Source: Gaeumannomyces sp. JS-464
Taxonomy: Eukaryota > Ascomycota > Sordariomycetes > Magnaporthales > Magnaporthaceae
Assembly (NCBI GenBank): GCA_002197995.1
Contig: NGZR01000004.1
Location: forward strand, 186,001 to 250,000
Direction: 5' to 3'
Length of the DNA stretch: 64,000 nt
Part shown: in pieces, positions 1 through 10,464 of the stretch
How the letters are laid out: the number at the start of each line of letters is the position of its first letter
Numbering within the stretch: the first letter of the stretch is position 1
The notes under the pieces: generated by a model
Databases searched by the model: none
Told to the model about the DNA's origin: nothing
The model's input: the letters and a program-made list of their open reading frames with translations, nothing else
Program-made: the position numbers and the translations under genes

Positions 1-203
1 AAAACACAATGCTGTATCCCTTGTGCTCGCTTTTGCTCCCCATGTTGGATGCGCCAGATAGGAGAGGGGAATTCGTCCATAACGCCCAAATACTCCAGCC
101 GATGCTGATATACGACCGTGGACGGTGATACGTGGTCCAGAAACAAGGGGAGATAAAAGAAAAGAGGAGAAAGCCCCCACCAGACATGAAAATCATGAGC
201 CGC

Positions 204-1468
204 TCAAGCAGACGACGGACCAGGCCCGTCCCCGTCCGCAAAAGAGTTGAACAGCTTGACGAGCAGCATGGCGGACGCGGCGGCCGCGCCGCCGACGACG
301 ACCATCTGGAGGCCGCCCACGAGCCCCTGGCGGACGGAGCGGGGGCCGCGCCAGCCGCAGACCATGCACGTCTTCGCGTAGCCGAACGAGAAGAGCGCGA
401 CGGCCATGACGGCGACGCTGATGGCGAAGCCCGCGGCGAGGTCGTCGCGCGGCACGCACAGGTACGGCAGCAGCGGGAGCAGGCCGCCCAGGAAGTAGCC
501 CATCGCAATGGTCAGGCCCGACAGGAAGGCGCGCGAGGGCGAGTGCTCGGCCTCGCAGTCTGTTGTTTGGTTGTTGTGGTGTTAATACAAGGAGGGAGAA
601 GAAGAAAAGAAAAAGAGAGAAAAGAAGGGGAAAAGGAAAAACTTGCGTTGAAACTTCATCAAAAAGCCCGCCAGATCAGGCGATGCAGTGATGTGGTCCG
701 TCAGCCCGTCTAGTGTCGCCTTGGGCAGGTCGTAGGGCTCAAAGACGGAGCGGACCGCAGCAGCCGTGCCTTGTGGATCTGTCTCGATCAAGGCGTTTGT
801 CTGTGCCAGCGTCTCGTCATATGAAGCACTGAGACAGGAGGAAGTTAGCATACGATTATTCTGAATACAAAAAGAGGACCATCACGGCAGGCGATGAAAG
901 TAAAACTTACGCTTCGCTCTTTGCCCCGAGATAGCCACCTATACAAGGACAAAACACCACCCTTCCAGTCAGCACAACATGTCTTTGAAAACTACCACAA
1001 ACAAAAGCGTGGGCCAGCACTGCCGTCCCACTCACCCAAGCCCATAGAAATAGCACCCGCGATCAGCTCGGCCATGCCGCCATAAATCACGATCCTGGTA
1101 TCACTCAGCGCCGAGAGGCCCGCGGTGAGGGCAAACGGCACCGTCAGGCCGTCCGAAAGGCCGATGGTGGCGTCCGAGATGAAACGGGCGCTGATGCGCG
1201 GCCGGGCCGTGCCGGACGCGCCGCTGCAGCACGAAGCGAGGGTGCTGGTCTGGGACTCAAGATCGTCGTCGTCGTCGTCGTTGTCATAGTTTTCCCCATT
1301 GCTCCTGCTGCTGCCGACACCATGGTCGTTGGCGTTGTTGGCGTTACTATTTAATAGGGGCGCCTGCTCGTTGGGTGTGATGGTGGTAGGAGGCGTTGCC
1401 CTTTGGCCGCCCCTGCTGCCGCCGCGCAGCAGCGCCAGGAGGCCGTTTTTTGCTGATACGAGAGACAT
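204..1468 (-). CDS. CCC1: Ccc1/VIT-family vacuolar iron (manganese) transporter, four exons
   Basis: Predicted membrane carrier of the CCC1/VIT1 family, which loads Fe2+/Mn2+ into the vacuole. Exons on the minus strand are 1468-1036, 938-911, 828-647 and 559-204, giving 332 aa. The N-terminus (about 135 aa) is low-complexity and acidic, with an Asp run. It is followed by the family core: FISDATIGLSDGLTVPFALT, then AELIAGAISMGLGGYLGAKS and, near the C-terminus, GYFLGGLLPLLPYL plus a last hydrophobic pair. Start chosen at MSLVSAK because the upstream in-frame stretch is not family-like. Introns 1 and 2 are GT-AG (GTGAGT, GTAAGT). Intron 3 (646-560) uses a GC donor (GCAAGT) and an AACAG acceptor; only this joins the acidic loop to the ...EAEHSPSRAFLSGLTIAMG segment in frame. 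Family assignment is secure; metal specificity is inferred. Confidence 0.88.
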
Positions 1469-2739
1469 GGTGTGTGGTTGATTGTCCTCCAGAGCACAGC
1501 TGAGCGCGACCTCGAGATCAAAAGTGCCCCCGAGCCCCGCTTTTTCAGGTTCACAGAATGTTGTTGTTCCCGTAAGTCCTTCCAGCACGAACGTCAGGCC
1601 GTGGTATGCTGCCTTGATGCAATTTCCCGTATAAGTCTGTCGTCGAGAGAAGTCTGTCGTCGAGAGACGATCCTTTGAATATCTATCCTCGTTCCACAAA
1701 CCACCGGGCGAGTCCCGCTCTTAATAGACGACATGATAGGTAAAAAGCCTTAAAAAAACGACTAAGCAGACACCGAAACGACCCCGTATTTCAACCAGGA
1801 TCCATCAAAGAAGGAGGAGGGACCTCAAAGAAGCCTCTTTCTCGCAGGTCCAAGCACGCCAGCGGCGCAAGACCCGTCCAATGGGCTCCTTCCCGGGGTG
1901 TAAGCAGCATATAGGCACTGTCCTATTGGCTGCAACTCCTAGTGTCCAGGCAGGAGGCCAGGGTCTCAACAACGGCCGTCACTGTCGCCCAGGTTGTTGG
2001 ATTTGGTCGGAATTAGCCTAACCTGGAAACCCTCCCAGGTCCGACGTCTCTTGCTGACTTTTGGGTTGTAGGCCATTGGCCAATTACTCGTCAGCGGGCC
2101 CGCACTTCCCCACATGGCTTGGCGAACCTAATTGTGCCATCGCGCCGCCGTGCCTGCCAAACCGCCAAGCAATCAACCTCGAGCGCCCAAAGCCTGAGAC
2201 GAAATGCATCCCCCTGCATGTCTCTCGATGCACGGCGTAGCCACTTAACGCCAGCTTTTGGAACGGCATCCAACTTCTCCCGGTAGGAATCGACCTTGAC
2301 GCGTTGGCAGAATGAGCGGAGGAAAAGATGCTCATGTGGTCGACACAGGCCAGAATCAGGCTTGTGTTCGCTTCATCGTTGGTTTCAACGTGGGCAGGCC
2401 ATTGTATCACATGATATATTTACATGTCTGATGCCAACGAACATTTCTATATACACCAAAGCTCGTAGGTGTCCGAATGTTTCAGTCTGGACGAACGCTG
2501 TGACAATCCGGTTTGGAGAAGTCAGGATGCGTATCTCGTCGCATAGTATATTATCATTATTACCAGCCCCAAAATTAGGCCGTCTGTCTAACATTCCGGC
2601 CTCCCCCACTCTTCCGTTTATATCCCCGGATGTCTAATGCCGACAGCTGTTTCCCAATATGCACCTTGCAATGTGGTATATCAATGTCCGGCCTTCCGTA
2701 AATACGACTGACTGTGCTTCTCAACATTCGCCGAGCTGC
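1469..2739. other. Intergenic, no gene recognised
   Basis: About 1.27 kb between the 5' end of the Ccc1 gene and the 3' end of the Erg27 gene. Short open frames exist on both strands, but none shows family-like sequence, a plausible exon structure or sustained codon bias. The part near 1500-1700 should hold the Ccc1 promoter and leader. I see no repeat or RNA gene. Confidence 0.5.
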
Positions 2740-4467
2740 TCACGCGGCCAATGCCTTCCCGTTGCTCTGCGGCTTGCCCTTCCCGAGCGCATCATCCCAC
2801 TTGAGCCGCAGGCGCTCCATCTCCTCCCAGCACTGGGCGCCCAGTGCCTCAAAGTCCTGGAGCGCCTCGGCCTTGAGGTCGACGGCGGTTCTCTTGCGCC
2901 CGAACCGATCCCTGAGCCAGTGCCTTTTCTCGTCGCGCTGCTGCTGCTGATACTGCTGGTCGCCCGCCATCTCGGCGGCTGTGCGGCCGTCCCAGCCCCA
3001 GCCCTCGACCTCGGTGCGCTTGACGGCCGCCTCGCCCCAGAAGCTGACTGAGGAGCCCCACTTGACGCGCTCGGCGCGCAGGCTGTCGAGGCGCTCCTGA
3101 TCCTCGGTCGCGCACCACACGGGTGCAACGGCGCCATTGTAGGGCTTCACAGGGTGCCAGGGGGAGCCGATCCAACGCACGATGTAGAGGGCGAAGCCGT
3201 ACCAGAAGACTAGCAGGGCGGGCACATGGTAGATGGTTGTCTGCACGATGCCCGGATGGGTGATGTATATGCGTGGTGGGACCACGTCTGTCGATGCGCC
3301 CCCATTCCCATTTGTCGCTTTCCAGCCCTTGCTCCTCGTAGCCGCGGCCACCGCTGTAGAGTCATCTGCGGTTAGGTACCTGGCCGCTATCGGCTTCACG
3401 CGGGGCAGCTCGGCCGTCAGGAACAGCAGGTCGGCCAGCCGCTTGGTGCTCTCATACGAATCGTGTGAACCAATGGCTTGGAAGTCCGACATGCTAAAGT
3501 CTTCAGGTTCAGGCGTGACGCTGCCGACCCAGACGACGCGGCCGCGCGCCAGGCCGTCGGCGGCGAGCTGTGCACGCGTGCGGCCGAGCAGCGGGAGCAG
3601 GGTGTGGGCGAACACATAGTGTCCAAAGATGTTGGCGGCAAAGGTCTCGCCCAGCAGCTCCCCCCTGGTGCGGCCCTCGGCGGCGGCTTGTTGGGATGTG
3701 AGGGCACGGCCGGTGACTGGGTCGACGAGGTTGCCGACGTAGCTGATCTTGAAGCTCGGCCAGGTCAGCTGGTGAATAAGGCCGTCCCTCAATATGGCGC
3801 CGAGCATGGACAGCCAATCCAGGCCGGACCAGCCGCCGATTCCAGCGTTGAATATGATGGAGTCGAGGCGGGGGATCGGCGCTGGGATGCGTCCGGCCTT
3901 CGTGTCCTCTTCCGTGAGCGGGCCATCGGGACCGTGGATGAGCAGCTCGGCGGCGGCGTGAACGGTCGGCAGCTTGCAGAGGTCGAGCTGGATGCTTAGC
4001 AGGTGGATGCGGGTCAGGGCGGATGCCGGGTCGCACGACGGGCCGGCGCGGGCGCGGAGGGTCGAGTTGGAGGCGGCGGCCTTGCGCACATAGTCGCGCA
4101 GGGTCTCGGTGGTCTGGCGGGACTTTTGCCTGCTTCGGGTGGTGGTGATGAGGATGAGATGCGAGGCTGGCGACCGCGAAGTCAGGAACCAGTCGACAAG
4201 GCGCTCTGCGATCCCCAGTCCGATGCCACTGGGATGCGTGGACGCGGCAAGTCAGCACACACGCACGTTGACTGACGCACAGGTCGCGCCCGCCAGCGGG
4301 AGGTCCCGATGACGCCGGCAGATGACGCGCCGGGCGGGACTCATGGATATATCCGTGGTGGTTTGCCATCCGACCTACCTGTTTGCGCCCGTCACCAGCA
4401 CGAAGAACTGGTCCTTGGGCGCAGCACCATCCCAAGGGGCGGTAGTGGGCCTGGACGGGGCAGCCAT
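2740..4467 (-). CDS. ERG27: 3-keto-steroid reductase Erg27 (sterol C-4 demethylation, SDR family)
   Basis: Short-chain dehydrogenase of the Erg27 type, which reduces the 3-keto sterol produced during C-4 demethylation in ergosterol synthesis, at the ER with Erg25/26/28. Two exons, 4467-4379 and 4228-2740, give 525 aa. The intron (GTAGGT...CCCAG) splits the cofactor motif; splicing gives VTGANSGIGLGIAERL (about residues 23-38). Further landmarks are the NNAG-like IIFNAGIGGW, then LGETFAANIFGHYVFAHTLLPLL, and the catalytic YESTK (Tyr-x3-Lys, about residue 286). The C-terminal 200 aa, with a hydrophobic stretch and a charged helical tail, is typical of filamentous-fungal Erg27, which is longer than yeast Erg27 (347 aa). 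No frame break seen. It lies head to head with the OB-fold-like gene; the 0.7 kb between their starts must hold both promoters. Confidence 0.9.
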
Positions 4468-5179
4468 TCCGTTGAATAGGCGGCTGCCGAGTGAGGGGAA
4501 GGAGAATCTGCGTCGCAATTGGAAGGCCTGTTCAGGCAGGCTGCAGCCAACTCAGGGCTCAATGCACACAGCATGTAACACTCCAAGGTCGCTGCAGTTG
4601 TTGGTGCCTGTCGAGTAGCAGTGGTTTGTCGCCCTGGTTCCGATTCAGCAAGACGAAATGCCACCATCGATGACCGAAATGGGTCTTCACAAACCAGACA
4701 TCTGGCGCCATGTGGGCTTGGGGCCACCAACTCGGCAGCCCCAAACTTCGACAGGTCATAGCACAGTGTCGCAACATCACGTCAACTGTGTCTCGTGGTC
4801 ATCGTTGCCAGGCAGCCGCCCTAAACAGACACAGCACCTCTTTCTATCTGCGCCCATCACGACTTCGTCCAAACCCGAGCCAGGCCTGCCATAACTCCGT
4901 ACGTCTCGGGAAGCACGCGCATGCTGCCTCATGTCGGGGCTGCGAGACGTTGCACAGGCTAAAGCTTTGCGCCAGCCCCAAGCAGAGCAAGCGCAACATT
5001 TTCTCGGCCAGAAGGTCGTCGACAGCCGCATGCACATACCTACTCAACAATCTACCGCCAAAGTGTAATTTCGGCAACCCATCCTGTTTGTTTGAGAGCC
5101 TCACTTTCTTTGTCGCGCATGTAGTCTTTTTTGGACACAGCGCGGGTGGCGGCTGATAGCCCCGGACGCACGTGCTCTG
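4468..5179. promoter_or_regulatory. Divergent intergenic region (ERG27 / OB-fold-like gene)
   Basis: 712 bp separating two divergent starts, so it must contain both promoters. I see no clear TATA box or defined operator. Open frames here lack family resemblance and are treated as chance. Confidence 0.45.
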
Positions 5180-6352
5180 ATGCCAAGAAAGCTCCTGGTA
5201 TATGCCGGGGCGCCGCTCAGCGACTCGCTCGACTGGTCACACTCGGCCCTGATCGACTGCTTCACCGAGCCTGTTGTCCGCCTCACTGGGCTCCCCAGAG
5301 GGCCCCTGTGCCGGGATCCGGGCCTGGCATCGTCGCTCGATGCCTCGGGCCACCCCGCGTGGCGATCCCTTGCTCTAAAGCGCAGACGCCTCGCCAGCGG
5401 CTTCTCACAGCAGCCGGCGCTCGGATGGGGCGGGGAAAGTTTCGATGCGGGCCCGGGTTTCTTCACCACCGCAGGCGTCTCGTTCCGAAGCGACGCCTCG
5501 TCGTCGTTCTTGAGAAACGACGACGACGGGCTCCACAATGAAGAGGAAAGCAGCATACTGTCACAGTTCTGCGAGCGCTCGCTCGCGGCTCATGACGATA
5601 TACCATCCTCGCAGCTGGACGCCATCTCCAGCAACGAGGCCTCCTTCGTCACCGACGCAACGACGTCGTTCATCAGCAATAGCACACAGGAGGAGTCCTC
5701 GGTCGTGATAGACGACAGCCAGCCTCCGCCGCCGCCGCCACCACTTCACGCGGGAGTGGGGGCCGCTGCCCAGCTGCACGACCTCGAGAATCTGCCCAGC
5801 GCCGCGCACCTGGCGAGCATCGAGCCGCAGACTATGACGGTAAACCTCATCGTCGGCATCATCTCTATCCTTCCCGAGCGCACTGTGCGGACCCGTTGGG
5901 GCGGCACCCGGTCCCTGGTGGAAGTGCTCGTGGGTGACGAGACGCGGGCCGGGTTCGGCATCACCTTTTGGCTGCCGCCGTCAGGCGGCAAGAGTCCCCT
6001 AGAGGGGCTCCGGGCACAGGACGTCGTGCTGATGCGCAACGTGGCCCTAGGATCTTTTATGCGCAGAGTCTACGGTTATGGACTACGCAGGGGTCTTACC
6101 AAGGTACACCTGCTTCACCGCAGGAAACTGGACGCCGATGACGTTGGTGGGCACTACTCAACCGCGGACCTTCAGGGGCCTTCCGGGCCGCTACACCACC
6201 ATTTGCATCCACAGCTCCTCAAGGCCCGGAGGGTCAGAGAATGGGTGATCAGGTTTGTTAGTGGGGTTGCCGTGCCGGCTTTGGGTCAGAAGAGGAAAAG
6301 GGAGGGTAGGCACAGGCGTTGGGATGTGCCGCCCCCAGACGAAACGCAGTGA
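5180..6352 (+). CDS. Uncharacterised protein with a probable C-terminal OB-fold
   Basis: Intronless 390-aa frame starting MPRKLLVYAGAPLSDSLDWS. I recognise no named family. The first 180 residues are low-complexity, rich in Ser, Asp, Glu and Asn, ending in a Pro7 run. Residues about 220-315 look like an OB barrel: MTVNLIVGIISILPERTV, RSLVEVLVGDETRAGFGITF, a loop, then LRAQDVVLMRNVALGSF and a last strand followed by a basic segment. The order 'effect on metabolism/ interaction, VLVGDET, W/F, L..GD/QDVVL..NV' is that of single-strand nucleic-acid-binding OB folds of the RPA type. The tail has a basic QKRKREGRHRR motif, a possible nuclear signal. Role in DNA repair or telomere biology is only an inference. 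It shares a divergent promoter with ERG27. Confidence 0.7.
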   Translation: MPRKLLVYAGAPLSDSLDWSHSALIDCFTEPVVRLTGLPRGPLCRDPGLASSLDASGHPAWRSLALKRRRLASGFSQQPALGWGGESFDAGPGFFTTAGVSFRSDASSSFLRNDDDGLHNEEESSILSQFCERSLAAHDDIPSSQLDAISSNEASFVTDATTSFISNSTQEESSVVIDDSQPPPPPPPLHAGVGAAAQLHDLENLPSAAHLASIEPQTMTVNLIVGIISILPERTVRTRWGGTRSLVEVLVGDETRAGFGITFWLPPSGGKSPLEGLRAQDVVLMRNVALGSFMRRVYGYGLRRGLTKVHLLHRRKLDADDVGGHYSTADLQGPSGPLHHHLHPQLLKARRVREWVIRFVSGVAVPALGQKRKREGRHRRWDVPPPDETQ

Positions 6353-6516
6353 ATTTTTAGTACCATGTCAATTGATGTGATCGTTGACCTCCGGGGACCC
6401 GTGTGTGCCAAACGTAACAACAAGTCACAGAAAGCACACCTCCCAATTCAATTTATTCTTATTCATGTCCCCGTGACATGCTGCCACGAGATCCGGCCGC
6501 CCTCTTGAATCCTCGC

Positions 6517-8259
6517 CTATTCCAGGATGGTGAAGATTGTCATTGCGTCCGCAAAAATTGCACCTGGTTTGGTGAATTCTTTCCAATCTTGGTTAAGCTT
6601 GTCGCGTGATGGCACCAGGTCCTCAGTCGTCAGTGCTGTTCCAACAATCTGGGCGTGAACCTCCCGTGACTGGCTGTATCCGTTCCGGACCAGCAGAGCT
6701 TTTCGGGAAGGTTCTACCCAGTACACCAAGTCGCCCGCGAGAACGCTGTCAGAAGCGACACCCATCTTGCGTTTCGTCGAGACCACCCCACCCGACCAAG
6801 GCCAGTATTTGATCAGGATGAGCCGCGGGTCAATCCAGTCAAGAGCCTTGGTCCCCGCGGTGAGCACCGATGGGGTGTTCAAATCCTCCGCCGCTGGGAT
6901 TCCAGAGCCCGCGCGAGCTTTGGCACTCCAATTAACACTATAACGTACCGGGCAGTTATCGGGCGGTATCCATGTGATACTGCTTGTTTGGTTGAAGCAT
7001 ATACGCGTCAACGTCTCGCGTGGGAGCCTCAACAGAGAATCTTGCAAGACGTCGCTCTCTCGGTGTGCTTCCCCGTTCTGGGAACCCCGGAAATGATCTT
7101 GCACCGTGGCACCCCAGGCATCGACCGCACTGAGCTTCGCGATAAAATCGGCGACGGTAGGCCCCAGGTGGACTACGCCTCCAAGAAAAGCTGCCTTGAG
7201 ACGAAATGATCTGCCATTGCTGGTGCTCTCCCCGGCCTGGGGCTTCTCGGTTTGAGGCATTACTTGTGTGAGTGGGTTGGGCGTTCTGGACATAAGCAAG
7301 GCCTTGACCAGTTGTCCGGTTTGGATAATCTCGGGACCCTCCCCGATAAGGTCATGCGCGTTGAGAAAAACCATGGTGTCCTCCCAGACCGTCATCAGAG
7401 ACTTCTTGTAGTCAACTGGGAAGCAAAACGCGTCAGAAGCTAGCCCAAGTAGCCCATACACCTTGTCCCTTGGTTCTGAGCAGTCGGCCTTCTGGTGGTC
7501 TTTCAGCAGCTGCTTGAGTGGGTGCGAGCTGGTTTGCCTCAGCTTCAGGTTTAGCCACAGTGGGCCGCTGCCGTTGCTGTCGCCGTTGTGTAGTGTGAGG
7601 AGGTTGATGAAGTCGACCCAAGGGAAACAGAAGCGGCCGAAACAGACTCGCAGGCTGCGAGCACGCCCAATCTCCTGCAACACCCATACCCTACTCCAGT
7701 ACGCGTCTCTCTGTAGAGCCAGAACCATTTCCGCCTCTTCCTTGGGGTAGGCGTCGTTTGACCCGGGGGAAGGTTGTTTGCCAAACTCTGGGATGCGGTC
7801 CTGGATCTTCACATAATGTGCTCCAAGCCAAACCACGACAGTGGAGGCCCTGAAGTAAATGTGTCTCATCCTGGGCACCTGTTGGTTGCGCTCCTCGATG
7901 TCCTGCTGATTGATGCAGATGGCGTCGATCCAAAAAAACTTCGTCCCGGGCTCTGCCTCGCTAGAAGATGACCCGATTTCTTTCCTGAGATACCGCAGTG
8001 CGCCCAGCAGATTGGCGCGGACCGGGAAGCGCACGCCGTTTAGCAGGATCTCCAGGCGCTCGTCGGGAGACGTCTCCGCCCCCCACACGTACGACAGCGC
8101 CTCGAACTGGGGTTTATCATCGAAAAGCTTGACGCTCAGCGTGCAGACGATCATGTCGTCGTCCGTTCCAGCCGCGGATGGCTCGATCGAGACGAGCCTG
8201 AGATTGCTGCCGGCCTCTCTGTCCAGCTTCAGGCCGCGATACAAGAAGGCGGGTGGCAC
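6517..8259 (-). CDS. HET-domain (heterokaryon incompatibility) protein
   Basis: Single-exon 580-aa protein with an N-terminal HET domain. Visible motifs: FEALSYVWG (about residues 52-60), the block LLGALRYLRKE, FWIDAICINQQDIEERNQQV (about 106-125) and ASTVVVWLG (about 135-143). Then comes WSRVWVLQEIGRA, the usual end of the domain. In fungi HET-domain proteins take part in nonself recognition and can trigger cell death on fusion of incompatible hyphae; many are of unknown role. The C-terminal 350 residues are not recognised and show no WD40, ankyrin or NACHT repeats. No frame break. It sits at the edge of a repeat-rich island, a common setting for HET genes. Confidence 0.9.
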   Translation of the reverse strand: MPPAFLYRGLKLDREAGSNLRLVSIEPSAAGTDDDMIVCTLSVKLFDDKPQFEALSYVWGAETSPDERLEILLNGVRFPVRANLLGALRYLRKEIGSSSSEAEPGTKFFWIDAICINQQDIEERNQQVPRMRHIYFRASTVVVWLGAHYVKIQDRIPEFGKQPSPGSNDAYPKEEAEMVLALQRDAYWSRVWVLQEIGRARSLRVCFGRFCFPWVDFINLLTLHNGDSNGSGPLWLNLKLRQTSSHPLKQLLKDHQKADCSEPRDKVYGLLGLASDAFCFPVDYKKSLMTVWEDTMVFLNAHDLIGEGPEIIQTGQLVKALLMSRTPNPLTQVMPQTEKPQAGESTSNGRSFRLKAAFLGGVVHLGPTVADFIAKLSAVDAWGATVQDHFRGSQNGEAHRESDVLQDSLLRLPRETLTRICFNQTSSITWIPPDNCPVRYSVNWSAKARAGSGIPAAEDLNTPSVLTAGTKALDWIDPRLILIKYWPWSGGVVSTKRKMGVASDSVLAGDLVYWVEPSRKALLVRNGYSQSREVHAQIVGTALTTEDLVPSRDKLNQDWKEFTKPGAIFADAMTIFTILE

Positions 8260-8391
8260 AGAACCCCGCCACCGTCGAACTGGTCATCTTTGATGGCGTC
8301 CCGTCGGCGGGATCGGTTCGCCGTTCCAAGTGAGGTTTTGGCGGACATCCTGCGAGTATTCGTGTGATGCCGCAGCTCGGGTGGTAGGCAC

Positions 8392-8432
8392 TAGCTTAGG
8401 TAGGTAGGTACTTAGGTACCTAGGTAGGTAGT
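8392..8432. repeat. TAGG/CCTA tetranucleotide repeat
   Basis: Short tract built from TAGG and its complement, containing the palindromic unit TACCTAGGTA. The same motif recurs near 10.5, 13.0, 16.3, 55.9 and 61.4 kb. It lies just upstream of the HET gene start. Confidence 0.8.
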
Positions 8433-9063
8433 TGACTGAGAATTACGAAAGGGAGCGATGATGGGAGTAATTCCCAGCACCCAGGCAGACAGACCTCGAT
8501 AGAGGATGCAAGCAGTTAAACGCCCCCAACGACAACCCAAGCTCGCTCTTGGGCACCCGCAGCGTCTCCAATTACCGCGCGCTAGGGCAGTGGAATAAAG
8601 CTAGCTGATTGAACGAGCTGGAATTGGTAGGGTTGCATTCACGGACGCCAAGAAACGGTTTGCTTGTTCCTACAAGCTGCCTTGGGCGGGCATGAAGTCG
8701 ACCGGCATCAATGTTCGGCTGCTCTTTCAGCAGCGCATCGTTAAGATTCCAGCCCGCGAAAGTCATGCTCAGGAAACCATTGTCTCGAAGCACCATGGCA
8801 GCCTGCAGCACGCCCGCGACGGACTTCGAGGCTGCACGGATTTCCTGGGCGACGCCGTCATCTCTAGCCACGATGTGTTGGTTTGTAGAGTCAAAGGCCG
8901 ATGGCCCAAGCCGATACATAATGAACTGTGATACCCAAATACTCTGCTTTCCTGGGTATAACCTGGCGGTGCCTACCTGGATACGCGGGGACGCAACGTG
9001 TGTAACGACAACAACAACGGAGGGGGGGGGGGGGGGGGGGGGAGAAAAAAAAATCATTGTAGC
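8433..9063. other. Intergenic with a 21-bp poly-G tract
   Basis: No convincing gene. A minus-strand open frame of 161 codons spans most of it, but it begins in the homopolymer tract and has no recognisable domain. Notable is an uninterrupted run of about 21 G at 9022-9042 followed by an A-rich stretch, immediately before the LTR insertion site. Confidence 0.5.
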
Positions 9064-9290
9064 TGTTGGATTACGTTAGCAGCGCGTGCATCGCCACGCC
9101 TCGTGGAGCCGCAGGCCCACGGGCCGTGCGCTCCCACGAGCCTATAAAAGGGGATCTTGCGATCCCCTTCCTGTACTTAGCTTCCTTCCACACACATGCA
9201 TCACTACAGACACCAGTTCCAGATCTATAGATCTTTGTTCTTTCCTTTTAGGAGATCTCCGTGCCTACAGGAGTACCACTCCTACCAACA
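9064..9290 (+). mobile_element. Solo LTR of a Ty1/copia-like retrotransposon
   Basis: A 227-bp unit begins TGTTGGATTACG and ends CTCCTACCAACA, so its ends form the inverted pair TGTTGG/CCAACA that is typical of Ty1/copia-type LTRs. It is flanked on both sides by GTAGC (9059-9063 and 9291-9295), a perfect 5-bp target-site duplication. Inside are a TATAAAAG box (9141-9148), right after it a GGGGATC-TTGC-GATCCCC hairpin, and then a C/T-rich leader, consistent with the U3/R region of a promoter-bearing LTR. No gag or pol coding sequence and no second LTR flank it, so it is best explained as the product of LTR-LTR recombination. Assignment to copia rather than gypsy rests on the end sequence and the 5-bp duplication only. 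Confidence 0.85.
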
Positions 9291-9797
9291 GTAGCACCTA
9301 TATCTCTGTCCCGATCTATGCCCTATTGTTACCCATAGTCTCCTGTCCCGCTTTCTTGCTATAGTTTCACCCCAATCCCCAACCAGTTTGAACTGCCAAA
9401 TATGTAGGGCGTAGACATCTTTGCCAACCATCCATACAAAATTGTCAAACGCGCCCATTTTCCTTTTCCTCCATTTCCACCCCTTCCCTCCACTTCCGCC
9501 CCAGCTCCCGGGGCCAGTAGGCAACCCCTGGCTGTTACTCCTGGGGAGGTCCCCCATTCGCGGTAGTTAGTGTCGGTGTTTTCTTTAGGAGACTGCGGCC
9601 GGCGCGGACCGCCGACCCTCGAGCTGCCGCCGTTGCCACCACTTCCGCTGGCCGGCTTTGCATTGCTGCCGGCGCCGCCACTGTTGTTTCCGCCCCTCGG
9701 GCCGCCATTGTTACCCTGTACGGTCGCGGCGGGGGTCTGTGTTGTAGGAGCCGAGGCCGTGGTCGAGGTTGAGGCAGGCTTCATCTTGGCGATCGTA

Positions 9798-10363
9798 TCA
9801 CTGAGGTACCCATCGTCGCTCAGAGTCGCCGTCGTTGATCTCCGCCCTTTCGATCCAGGGTCGAAAGTCCGGCGCCGTCTCGCGCGAGTTTTTCCAGAAG
9901 TTCGATCTTTAATTTGAGGCCGGTAAACTGTGCGGGAGTTAGCACCTGTGTCTTTATCACTTCCACGTTTGTTCTTCAGGACTCGTTATTATCAGCTTAT
10001 AAAACACCGAAACCAGCGATGTGGATGGCGGTCGAAACTCTTGGGGTCCTGAGGCTTGGAAACTCCTTCAGGGGCGGATCAAGCTGCATGCTAAGTGTAT
10101 GGCCCAGCTTGCGGCCCGGAACGTCCGGTTTCAACTCCACTACTACGCTTTGCTGCCTTGTCGCTGAGGGGAGTGAGGTGAATAGAGTAGCGGCTGGGTT
10201 GGTGACTGATTTGCCGGTCTGCCTGCTGGCCGCAGCCCCGGTGCCTCCCAGGGTTGCACCACCCGTGTTGTCAATGCCCTTGCTGCCGCCGACTGATGCC
10301 CCGATAGAAAGAGTAGGTATTTAGGAGGGCAACAAGCCTCAGGAAGGGCGATGTTGTTTTCAT
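9798..10363 (-). CDS. Candidate small secreted protein (tentative)
   Basis: No known family. On the minus strand a TATA-like CTATATAAATT lies about 25 bp before ATG 10363. The frame opens with MKTTSPFLRLVALL, a possible but weak signal peptide. It needs one G removed from a run of four (near 10300) and one from a run of three (near 9845), the same kind of break seen in many genes here. A 60-nt intron (10005-9946, acceptor ACACAG) then joins ...TAIHIAGFG to VLTPAQFTGLKLKIELLEKL. The result is 167 aa, Gly/Ser/Thr-rich in the first half, helical and charged in the second, ending RRWVPQ. The arithmetic is consistent, but the donor (GTTTTA) is weak and there is no homologue known to me. It could be non-coding. 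Confidence 0.35.
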
Positions 10364-10464
10364 TCTGAAATTGTAGAGACCGAAGTAATGGAATTTATAT
10401 AGGAAGATGGTGACGGCCCGCTAGGGTTGAATCAACCGGGCGGTGGCAAGAAGAGCGAGGATGT

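Noticed and set aside
8572..9057. Minus-strand open frame of 161 codons beside the solo LTR
   Set aside because: It begins in the poly-G tract (giving a Pro run), shows no family motif, and its composition does not resemble the neighbouring genes.
9359..9784. Minus-strand Gly/Ser/Asn-rich frame that could look like a gag fragment
   Set aside because: Low-complexity only; no zinc knuckle, protease or other retroelement motif, and it does not join the upstream candidate gene in frame.
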